From: Crambe crambe
Lineage: Eukaryota > Porifera > Demospongiae > Poecilosclerida > Crambeidae
NCBI GenBank assembly: GCA_963924555.1
Contig: OZ004598.1
Location: 5,244,858-5,308,857, forward strand
Length of the DNA stretch: 64,000 nucleotides
Direction of reading: 5' to 3'
The stretch's first letter is position 1; every line of letters starts with the position of its first letter. A program made the position numbers and the translations under genes. Below are positions 56,483 to 64,000 of the stretch, one piece after another. Below the pieces are notes generated by a model that did not search any database, had not been told where the DNA came from, and saw nothing but the letters and a program-made list of their open reading frames with translations.

Positions 56483-57214
56483 TCAAGTTTTTTTGAGAAT
56501 GCATTGTATTACTGGAAACTGTTCTGTGAAGTTTTCACCATAGTGTTTCTTGAGGGAATCAATGTTAAAATGTGTATCATCAAAAGTACCATGTGTATGA
56601 ATCTTCCAGAACTCTACAAACTCAAATATATCTTCATACATCACTCTGGAGTAATCTTCTGCCAAGTAAACTGTCTCTAAACTTTGTGATGAGGCAAGGC
56701 TCAAGTATTTATCCATTGACACAGTAAAAACACGATCGTGTAAACCTTTTATGAATTCAGCACTGAACATTTCAGCTGGTCCCAGTTTTTCCTGTACATC
56801 AAACGTTGTGGCACTCACAAAAGCAAACCTGCCACCTGGCTTTAAGCTCTTGGCAACTTGTTGGAAGACCAGATCTTTATCTTCACACCAGTGGAGGATG
56901 TAATTTGCAAATATGATATCATAGTCTGTCCCAGGGATGTTTTGTGCTCTTCCCTCATGATACTCTAAGTTGCTAGCAGGATACTTCTCCCTGGCTAGTT
57001 TCAGACGCTCCACATCAGGATCAATTGCTACAACTTTTCCTTCAGGCCCAACCATTTCTGCCAAGACCTTGGAGAAGTACCCAGTCCCACAGCCAAGGTC
57101 AAGAACTTTACAGCCTTTCTCTGGGGCTAAAAGTTGTAGCAATTCATGTCCATGTTCCCTCTGGACACTGGCAGTATCATCATAGGCTTCAGCTTGGTCG
57201 AACTTAGAGGACAT
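56483..57214 (-). CDS. Methyltransferase array copy 5 (type A N-terminus, distinct C-terminus)
   Basis: It is a 243-residue intronless gene from ATG 57214 (MSSKFDQAEAYDDTASVQRE). The first half is almost identical to copy 1, and so is the 5' flank (caatactcaagcataaaact-type). The second half is its own: FAFVSATTFDVQEKLGPAEM, HDRVFTVSMDKYLSLASSQS, YEDIFEFVEFWKIHTHGTFD, ending IQCILKKT. It therefore looks like a hybrid between type A and an older lineage. Confidence 0.88.
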   Translation of the reverse strand: MSSKFDQAEAYDDTASVQREHGHELLQLLAPEKGCKVLDLGCGTGYFSKVLAEMVGPEGKVVAIDPDVERLKLAREKYPASNLEYHEGRAQNIPGTDYDIIFANYILHWCEDKDLVFQQVAKSLKPGGRFAFVSATTFDVQEKLGPAEMFSAEFIKGLHDRVFTVSMDKYLSLASSQSLETVYLAEDYSRVMYEDIFEFVEFWKIHTHGTFDDTHFNIDSLKKHYGENFTEQFPVIQCILKKT

Positions 57215-57399
57215 CTCCTTCAATACTCAAGCACAAAACTTACTTCTATGCACTCTCAGTGGTTTGAAATGACAAGTCTGACTGTGGACTGAAGCCTCAT
57301 AAGAATACTCTCTTGTAGGGTTTCCTCAATATAACTATTTAGCTACCAAGGACATCTTTTCACATCACAGCAAAATTAATGATTTCATTTTTGTGGTAT

Positions 57400-57503
57400 A
57401 AAGATGGACGCTGTGTATTAAACACAGACAAAACAACACTTTATGTTGCATCACTTACTAGCTACCCATCACTTGTACACTACTAGCTACCCATCACTTG
57501 AGT
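57400..57503. other. Methyltransferase spacer holding the empty TTAA site
   Basis: gctgtgtattaaacacagac at 57409-57428 matches the two flanks of the 699-bp element exactly across the TTAA, followed by the same tttatgttgcatcacttact. Confidence 0.9.
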
Positions 57504-58246
57504 TCAGTTTTGTTGCAGCTTTTTTGAGAGAATGCACATCATTCCTGGATATGTCTTGGCAACCTTTCCTTCACCATAGTACTCCTTCATGGCTTCAATG
57601 TTAAAGTGAGTGTCATCGAAGACACCATGAGCAGGCTGTGTGTATATCTTGTAGTGTTCTACAAGACTATATACATCTTTGAACTCTTTTTATATTCTTT
57701 TTCTGTTGAATAAATGATTTCAAAATGAGATGAGGCAATGCATAAGTACTCATCTATTTGTGTGCCAAAGAATCCATCACCTCTACACTTGTAAAATTCA
57801 GCACTGAACATTTCCGCTGGACCAAGTTTTTTCCTGATATCGAACTTAGTAGAACACACAAAACCAAACTTGCCACCTGGCTTTAAGCTCTTGGCAACTT
57901 GTTGGAAGACCAGATCTTTATCTTCACACAAGTGGAGGATGTAATTTGCAAATACAATATCGTAGTCTGTCCCTGGAATATCTTGTGCTCTTCCCTCATG
58001 ATACTCCAAGTTGCTAGCAGGATACTTCTCCCTGGCTAGTTTCAGACGTTCCACATCGGGGTCAATTGCTACAACTTTTCCTTCAGGCCCAACCATTTCT
58101 GCCAAGACCTTGGAGAAATACCCAATCCCACAGCCAAGGTCAAGAACTTTACAGCCTTTCTTTGGGGCTAAGAGTTGTAGCAATTCATGTCCATGTTCCC
58201 TCTGGACACTGGCAGTATCATCATAGGCTTCAGCTTGCCAAGACAT
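57504..58246 (-). pseudogene. Methyltransferase array copy 6 (type A'), frameshifted
   Basis: It begins MSWQAEAYDDTASVQREHGH at ATG 58246 and matches copy 2 up to STEKEYKK. There, a T6 tract in copy 2 (ctcttttttat) is T5 here, shifting the frame to SSKMYIVL and stop at 57659. The remaining C-terminal sequence continues downstream in another frame to 57504. Motif I is LGCGIGYFSKVL. A sequencing error in the homopolymer would give the same picture. Confidence 0.8.
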
Positions 58247-58469
58247 CAATAGCAGCTGCACTTAGTAACTATGTAAACTCACTACCTAAATTAATTGGAA
58301 ACCCAACCACTTCACAGTACAGTTTTTATTCAGAATAATATATTTTCTAGCTAGAAATTCATTCTTGGAGCATGTGAAAAGCAATTCAATTCAACATCAT
58401 CAACATCTTTAACACTCTGGAGTACATATGGAGCTTAATTTGTGTCAAAATTCAGTTATGAGATATTAA

Positions 58470-60290
58470 CTGTTATCAGTTCGGGTGTATACAATCGGTG
58501 GACTGGACTACTGGACTACTGGACTGTGGCACATGCGAAATTATAGAAGTGTAGCTGTGTACATTAGTAATTTGTCTACACTAGACGTGCGTAATCATCC
58601 TGCATACCTCTGAATGACACTTGTTGTCTTGCACAAAAAATGGTAAGGCCATAGAATCTACTACATAGATGATGGTATATGTTTGCTGCTTGTAAGAACT
58701 AGCATAAAATAAATAAATTTGCTACCAGTTGGAAATTTATAGTCAAGCTCTACCCTCCCCTCCATTCCACCCACTTCCCTCCCTCCAGTCCAGTGATCCA
58801 GTCAGACACCCAGATACAGGTGGTGTCACTGGTGCATGGTAGCTTTGAACCTGTGTGTACTTCCTAGGATAGTTTTTTTCGGGGAGGGAGGGAAGTGGAA
58901 TGGAGGGGAGGGTAGAATTCGACTAAATTTGGATAGCTTTTACAAGCGGCAAACATACCTTCATCTTGTAGCTATAGATCGTATGGCCTTACCATTTTTT
59001 GCGCAAGACAACAAGAATCATTTAGTCTGCACATGCTCAGATGTAGGAGTGCAATTATAAACTACTGCAATTAGGCATGTGAACTGATGAGGGAAGATGT
59101 AATATTAGTAATTGCAGTAATTACTGGTAGCTACACTAGTAATTTGTTTACCACTAGAAGTGCATATCATCCTGCATACCTCTGAATGATACTTGTAGTC
59201 TTACACAAAAAATGGTAAGGCCATAGCTACAATCTATAGCTACAATTCAAGATGAAGGTATGTTTGCCACTTGTAAAAGCTACATATTCAAATTTAGTCA
59301 AACTCTACCCTCCATTCCATTCCACTTCCCTCCCTCCCCGTACAAAACTATCCTAGGAAGTACATACAGGTTCAAAGCTACCATGCACCAGTGATACCAC
59401 CTGTATCTGGGTGTCTGACTGGACCACTGGACTGGAGGGGAGGGTAGAGCTTGACTATAAATTTCCAACTAGTAGCAAATGTATTTCTTAACATGTATAC
59501 AAGCAGCAAACATATACTTTCATCTAGTAGATTCTATGGCCTTACCATTTTTTGTGCAAGACAATAAGTGTCATTCAGAGGTATGCAGGATATGCACTTC
59601 TAGTGGTAAACAAACGCAGCTACACTTCTATAATTTTGCATGTGCCAGGTGATAGGGCAGTCCAGTAGTCCAGTCCAGTAGTCCAGTCCAGTAGTCCAGT
59701 CCACCAATTGTATAGGGTAGGTGTGGGTATTATGAGTCAGCTAAGTATTGTTGCTCTTTTCTTGGAAATGGACTATCTTAGAATGCTGAAAATTGCTCCA
59801 GATATAAAATAGGTTATGTAGAACTAATGTGTGGAGAAAGTAATAAAAATATTGCATCTTGTAGATAGGAGGCATGATCTTACATGACACACTCGGGAAG
59901 GTATTATGAGTCATAGGTATGAATTATGAGTCGCTGGCTTGATTTTTGCCTCTAAGAATTGATAATGTAGCTAAGATTTGTACAAAACAAAAATAATAAC
60001 CTTAGATTACTTTAAAATTCATTTTTTACTCCATCTTGTAGCATCATTGCTTCCCTGTGCTTTTTTTATTCAGATTGGTCACGATTATACCCATTTTTAA
60101 ACTTCTTATTTAAGATTATGTTTATACATGAATAAGGCATTTTTCAGGATGATTTTATTCGATCAAAAGACCAAAAAAAATTTAAGTTTTCATATCTAAA
60201 GTATCAACTCTTGTAGATTATTATCAAGTGGTGAACCCATAATAGGGACTGACTCATAATACCCACACCTACCCTACACCCTATCAGTTC
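58470..60290. repeat. Large palindromic foldback element, interrupted by a younger insertion
   Basis: The left arm starts near ttatcagttcgggtgtatac (about 58473) and runs through ggactggactactggacta, tagaagtgtagctgtgta, ccttaccatt-complement aatggtaaggccatagaa and accctcccctccattcca. The right arm has the same words reversed to about 59712 and resumes as caccctatcagttcag after 60276. The centre is near 59080-59110. Within each arm there is a further inverted repeat (aatggtaaggccat and ctaccctcc words occur four times), so the structure is nested. No ORF of note. Confidence 0.85.
59715..60274. mobile_element. 560-bp element with TA target duplication
   Basis: 26-bp TIRs GGGTAGGTGTGGGTATTATG with AGTCAG follow at both ends (inverted), flanked by TA (59713-59714, 60275-60276). 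The opposite arm of the host palindrome (about 58483-58496) preserves the uninterrupted site gtgTAtacaatcg. It is AT-rich inside with no ORF. TA duplication fits Tc1/mariner-type MITEs. Confidence 0.92.
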
Positions 60291-60305
60291 AGTTTTTTGT
60301 TCAGT

Positions 60306-60431
60306 TATCAATTCAGTCCATGGAATTCAGTTATCAGTTCAGGGAATTCAGTTACCAGTTCAGTCCATGGAATTCAGTTACTAGTTCAGTCCATGGAATT
60401 CAGTTACCAGTTCAGTCCATGGAATTCAGTT
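60306..60431. repeat. 26-bp minisatellite 'cagttaccagttcagtccatggaatt'
   Basis: Four to five imperfect copies differ at the accagt/atcagt/actagt position; one copy lacks the ccat. The region to 60940 holds no gene I can support. Confidence 0.9.
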
Positions 60432-60944
60432 AGGCAATTACAATGATAGATGCATAAAATGGAAGCTATAATGCAATCTCTTCCAGATGCTAGTGGGGCT
60501 AGTACAAGCTCTGAGTCTGCTGAAAGTGCATCAGCTTCAACTGAGGTATGTTAATGTAGTTATCTCCTGCATGTTAAGCTTGTTAATATATATTTTTTCC
60601 AGATGATCCTAGCTAGCTATTGGGCAGTGGTAAAGTGAAGCAAAAGGAGAGAGAGGATGTGGGGTACTTTCTTCCATTCAAGAACATCCATAAAAAGTAT
60701 TACAATTGAAGCCACTGGAACAGAAGCTTCCCCCTTTTTTATTGACTCATAAAAATGGTGTTTAATTTCTCATTGAAGAAATAAAGAGACGATGAATAAA
60801 TACAACAACTCTCTTATGAAGAGCGTGATACATTCCACGAGCATTGCACAGCTACAGTGACAAAATCTTCCCACATACATAATTAAAATATTGGTGACGT
60901 CATAATTATAATCTCGCACATGCGCATTGCGCAACTGTATAATA

Positions 60945-61682
60945 CTAATAGTGCAAAATACATTGAAGTTCATGAGTTAGCTTCACTATCTTTCCCTCAT
61001 CATAGTAGCTTTTCATGGCATCAGTGTGAAAGTGAGACTCATCAAAGGAATTGTGACTATGTATTCTCAAGAAGTCAACAAATTCAAATACATTGTTAAA
61101 TTCATCCCTGGATTCATTCTTTGTTGAATAAATTATCTTAAAATTGTGTGATAAGGCAATGCTTAAATATTCATCCATTGACATAGGAAAGAATAGCTCA
61201 GTGAAGGCAGCCTGCATGAATTCAGCACTGTAATGTTCAGTGGGTCCAAAAAAATCTTTATCCAACTCTAAGCAGACCGAAAAGGCAAATCTACCTCCAG
61301 GCTTTAAGCTCTTGGACACTTGCTGAAACACCAAGTTTTTATCTTCACACCAGTGGAGGACATAATTTGCAAATACAATATCGTAGTCTGTCCCAGGGAT
61401 GTTTTGTGCTCTTCCCTCATGATACTCCAAGTTGCTAGCAGGATACTTCTCCCTGGCTAGTTTCAGACGTTCCACATCGGGGTCAATTGCTACAACCTTT
61501 CCTTCAGGCCCAACCAGTTCTGCCAAGACCTTGGAGAAGTACCCAGTCCCACAGCCAAGGTCAAGAACTTTGCAGCCTTTCTCTGGGGCTAGGTGTTGTA
61601 GCAACTTGTGTCCCTCTCTTCTTTGTTGGATAGAAGTTTTATCATAGGCTTCAGCTTGATTAAAACTGTTAGTAGACGACAT
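60945..61682 (-). CDS. Methyltransferase array copy 7 (type B)
   Basis: 245 residues from ATG 61682 (MSSTNSFNQAEAYDKTSIQQ), the start conserved with copy 4. An in-frame ATG at 61781 would add 33 basic residues (MHVQYLTPLRMCKIKFKRAK...), but copy 4 has no counterpart, so the shorter form is preferred. It differs from copy 4 by few residues (for example ALSHNFKI versus ALSHNYKI, LRIHSHNSF versus LRMHSRNSF). Downstream the two copies share caatgtattttgcactatta, so at least about 40 bp of 3' flank belong to the duplication unit. It is divergent from EIF6 (187 bp). Confidence 0.88.
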   Translation of the reverse strand: MSSTNSFNQAEAYDKTSIQQRREGHKLLQHLAPEKGCKVLDLGCGTGYFSKVLAELVGPEGKVVAIDPDVERLKLAREKYPASNLEYHEGRAQNIPGTDYDIVFANYVLHWCEDKNLVFQQVSKSLKPGGRFAFSVCLELDKDFFGPTEHYSAEFMQAAFTELFFPMSMDEYLSIALSHNFKIIYSTKNESRDEFNNVFEFVDFLRIHSHNSFDESHFHTDAMKSYYDEGKIVKLTHELQCILHY

Positions 61683-61869
61683 TGTCTTTGATCGATAAGC
61701 CCTTGCTTGTCTAGATTGTGGTTTTGCTCGCTTGAATTTTATCTTGCACATGCGCAAAGGAGTCAAATATTGCACATGCATGTTACATTGTAGTGGTGCA
61801 ATTGTTCAATAGCTATATGAGCTGAGCTGAGCTGCCCCGGGCCGTATCGCTTAACCATTACCGAAGAAG

Positions 61870-63105
61870 ATGGCAGTTCGTGTTCAATTTGAAGGCAACA
61901 ATGAAGTCGGCGTCTTTTCAAAGTTGACCAATGCCTACTGCCTAGTTGCCATAGGAGGTTCTGCTAACTTCTACAGGTGAGGTATCATTAGTGCATAATA
62001 ATACTGGACCTGAATTCTTTGTTAGTGCGCTCTATTTAGAATGCATGATCTATCTTGTAACTTGTGCAGTGTGTTTGAAGGGGAATTGTCAGACGCCATA
62101 CCAGTGGTTCATGCATCCATAGGAGGCTGCAGAATTATTGGTCGCATGTGTGTTGGCAACAGGCATGGATTATTGGTCCCCAACACAACTACTGACCAGG
62201 AACTGCAACATCTTCGAAACTCCCTTCCCGATTCTGTTAAAATCCAACGAGTTGAGGAAAAACTGTCAGCTCTAGGAAATGTCATATCTTGTAATGATTA
62301 TGTAGCACTTGCTCATCCAGACCTTGACAAAGTCGGTTCATTTTTAAGCTGACAGTTTTTTTTAGTGACCCTTTACCTATTTAGGAGACTGAAGAAATCT
62401 TGACAGATACACTGAGTATTGAAGTGTTCAAACAAACAATAGCTTCCAATGTCTTGGTGGGCACATACTGTTGCTTTAGTAATAGAGGTGGACTAGTACA
62501 CCCAAAAACCAAGATAGAAGACCAAGATGAACTTTCATCACTTCTCCAAGTTCCTCTGGTGGTGAGTTGTTCTGGAATCTCTGAACAATGGACATAGCCT
62601 CGTTCCCAGGCTTTCCTCTCTCACGTACCGGAGAGGAAGGCCTGGGAACGAGGCTACAATGGACACACTTGGAATCCATCCTTTGTCCTTTTTACATAGA
62701 GATGTTGTCCTTTTTTTGGAGGTTGTTTTGTATAGAGTTTTAAAAAAAGTTGTCCTTTGTTGGAGGTTTGCCCTCTTTCAAGGTGCCCTTCTATCTATCA
62801 GAGGGTTCCACTGTATTTTAATACTTGGTTATCATTATGTTGTTGTCTACAGGCAGGGACAGTGAACAGAGGGAGTGATGTGATAGGTGCAGGGATGGTG
62901 GTGAATGATTGGGCAGCATTTTGTGGTCTTGATACGACCAGTACTGAACTTTCTGTGATCGAGAGTGTATTTAAGCTGACTGACCAGCAGCAATCGGCCA
63001 TTGCTTCTGAACTTCGAGCCCCTCTGGTAGACAGGTGGGTGTGGTCTCTAAATGTTCAGTATTTGTGTATTGACTATCTTTTCTTTCCCTTTCAGTTTGG
63101 CCTAA
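61870..63105 (+). CDS. EIF6: EIF6, anti-association factor of the 60S subunit
   Basis: It starts [20 protein letters not shown] at 61870. Exons give [116 protein letters not shown] and [20 protein letters not shown]. They end [10 protein letters not shown] then LA and TAA (63103-63105) after a final intron. It is a pentein-fold protein that keeps 60S apart from 40S in the nucleolus and cytoplasm. It is very highly conserved, with all five repeats present. One intron carries a 62-bp transposon hairpin. Confidence 0.98.
62595..62656. mobile_element. 62-bp hairpin of the TAGYCTC family, 9-bp target duplication
   Basis: TAGCCTCGTTCCCAGGC at the left is mirrored by GCCTGGGAACGAGGCTA at the right. 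The first 17 bases equal the terminus of the 390-bp element at 34718. CAATGGACA flanks both sides exactly (62586-62594 and 62657-62665). It sits in an EIF6 intron. Confidence 0.95.
62690..62820. repeat. Repeat fragment related to the 36.5-kb element
   Basis: Words ttgtccttt...ggaggtt occur three times, ending agggttccactgta. It resembles the complement of the 36490-36700 repeat (tagtggaacctctga, ggacaacc). Within an EIF6 intron. Confidence 0.5.
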
Positions 63106-63247
63106 TTATTCACTTGATCATCAATAATACATTAATGAATATATAGTCATGATTTACAATTTTAAAAATTTTGCGTACAATAAAAGATCAGTGATTGGAG
63201 TGAATGAAGAGCTTAGCTAGTGACTTAGTAATCACCACAGGAAAGAG

Positions 63248-63332
63248 TAGTCTCGTGTAGCCAGACCCAATTCTTTTTCTTGGGGGCAGGTGAAAGAAAA
63301 AGGAAAGAATTGGGTCTGGCTACATGAGACTA
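63248..63332. mobile_element. 85-bp hairpin of the TAGYCTC family
   Basis: TAGTCTCGTGTAGCCAGACC with CAATTC is mirrored by gaattgggtctggctacatgagacta. Flanks aggaaagag and aggaaggag agree at 8 of 9, a slightly decayed 9-bp duplication. Confidence 0.88.
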
Positions 63333-63465
63333 AGGAAGGAGAACATGAGTATGGCAATCCATTCATGACAAAAATATCAAATATTGCGTGCAAATTAAGT
63401 ATCCAGTGCAAACTGTGTAAGTCTTGACTTCAAATTTAAAGTATCAAGTCCAAATCAAAGTTCAA

Positions 63466-63675
63466 GTTCAAATTCACCAGTCTCAAGAGCCCAAATTCAC
63501 CAGTCTCAAGTCCAAATTCACCAGTCTCAAGTCCAAATTCACCAGTCTCAAGTCCAAATTCACCAGTCTCAAGTCCAAATTCACCAGTCTCAAGAGTCCA
63601 AATTCACCAGTCTCAAGTCCAAATTCACCAGTGTCAAGTCCAAATTCACCAGTCTCAAGTCCAAATTCACCAGTA
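63466..63675. repeat. 21-bp minisatellite 'aagtccaaattcaccagtctc'
   Basis: About ten copies, a few with 1-3 bp insertions (agag, gtgtc). The plus-strand ORF through it (FTSLKSK repeats) is a by-product of a 21-bp unit lacking stops. Confidence 0.95.
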
Positions 63676-64000
63676 TATCAAGTCCAAATTCAAAAAGGTC
63701 AAAAGTTCAATACACAGTATCAAGTATCAAGTTCAAAAGTAAAATCTCAGTGCAATCATGGCATCTATAAAGGGTCAAAGTCAAGCACGAACAAACTCGG
63801 TATCTTGTTGTTATTGTTGTTGTTGTTGTTGTTGTTATGCATAAAACTAATGGACACACTGCGCATGCGCCCCCAAGACTAAAGAGGAAGATGATGATTT
63901 TGTAGCCCCTCCACAGCGTCGTACGACAGGGGAGGTACCTTCAGAAAAATGAAGCTGCATAAGCAAGCACTATAATACTCGTACTCGACAACTAGGTTTT
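63676..64000. other. Window end, mostly simple sequence
   Basis: It has a (TTG)n tract at about 63806-63837. A short frame at about 63872-63951 (KTKEEDDDFVAPPQRRTTGE, then VPSEK and stop) could be a terminal exon, but no acceptor-linked partner is visible. Confidence 0.4.

Noticed and set aside
63424..63882. 152-codon ORF with FTSLKSK repeats
   Set aside because: It is produced by a 21-bp minisatellite without stops in one frame; composition is that of the repeat.
63872..63951. Short acidic frame KTKEEDDDFVAPPQ at the window end
   Set aside because: It has exon-like composition, but no confirmed acceptor and no partner exon inside the window; noted only in the end-region entry.

Overview
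The window is nuclear DNA from an early-branching animal, most likely a demosponge. Animal-type genes are present (a ROR/MuSK-like receptor tyrosine kinase, a junctophilin, NCOA5, METTL9). They are cut by many short introns, often about 45-150 bp, packed with very small intergenic gaps, and set in AT-rich DNA with abundant foldback-type repeats. The species was not identified; the sponge assignment is inferred from gene content and architecture.

From 1 to 47.4 kb the window holds about 27 single-copy housekeeping or signalling genes. In order: VAC14 C-terminus (+), a small coiled-coil protein (-), tRNA-Thr(AGU) (-), enoyl-CoA isomerase (-), ROR/MuSK-like kinase (-), a possible microprotein (+), TTC5 (-), CNBD1-like (+), OXA1L (-), NCOA5 (-), MED10 (-), hnRNP C-like RRM protein (+), CNEP1R1 (-), ATP5F1E (+), CIAPIN1 (+), METTL9 (-), TMEM64 (+), MPHOSPH6 (-), beta-tubulin (+), EMG1 (-), ORC6 (+), RPUSD2 (+), GINS3 (-), junctophilin (-), EIF2S2 (-), DGAT1 (+), POP4 (-) and PYROXD1 (+). 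Strands alternate, so most genes form head-to-head pairs with starts 57-355 bp apart. Many of these shared promoters carry the E-box CACGTG. Convergent neighbours can end only 5 bp apart (CNBD1-like/OXA1L).

From 47.4 to 61.8 kb the character changes. All recognisable genes here are intronless minus-strand copies of one SAM-dependent methyltransferase family: seven copies, of which five are intact and two broken. They sit in spacers full of inverted-repeat elements, minisatellites and segmental duplications. The order A-A'-A'(broken)-B then A-A'(broken)-B shows block duplication. The first half of the gene is almost the same in every copy, while the second half falls into distinct types. EIF6 (+) then resumes the ordinary gene landscape at 61.9 kb, followed by minisatellites.

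Mobile elements are the other main content. One family starts TAG(C/T)CTC, has inverted termini and makes 9-bp target duplications; it is seen at 34.7, 55.6, 62.6 and 63.2 kb, and probably at 45.1 kb. A 699-bp foldback element with a TTAA duplication can be dated against its own empty site in a paralogous spacer. A 560-bp element with a TA duplication interrupts the arm of a large palindrome at 58.5-60.3 kb.

Functional groupings: mitochondrial (OXA1L, ATP5F1E), transcription and RNA processing (MED10, NCOA5, hnRNP C-like, MPHOSPH6, POP4, EMG1, RPUSD2), translation (EIF2S2, EIF6), replication (ORC6, GINS3), lipid and membrane (VAC14, DGAT1, CNEP1R1, TMEM64, junctophilin), and tubulin plus its autoregulator TTC5. 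Exon boundaries were read by eye from splice consensus and protein homology, so individual edges may be off by a few bases.
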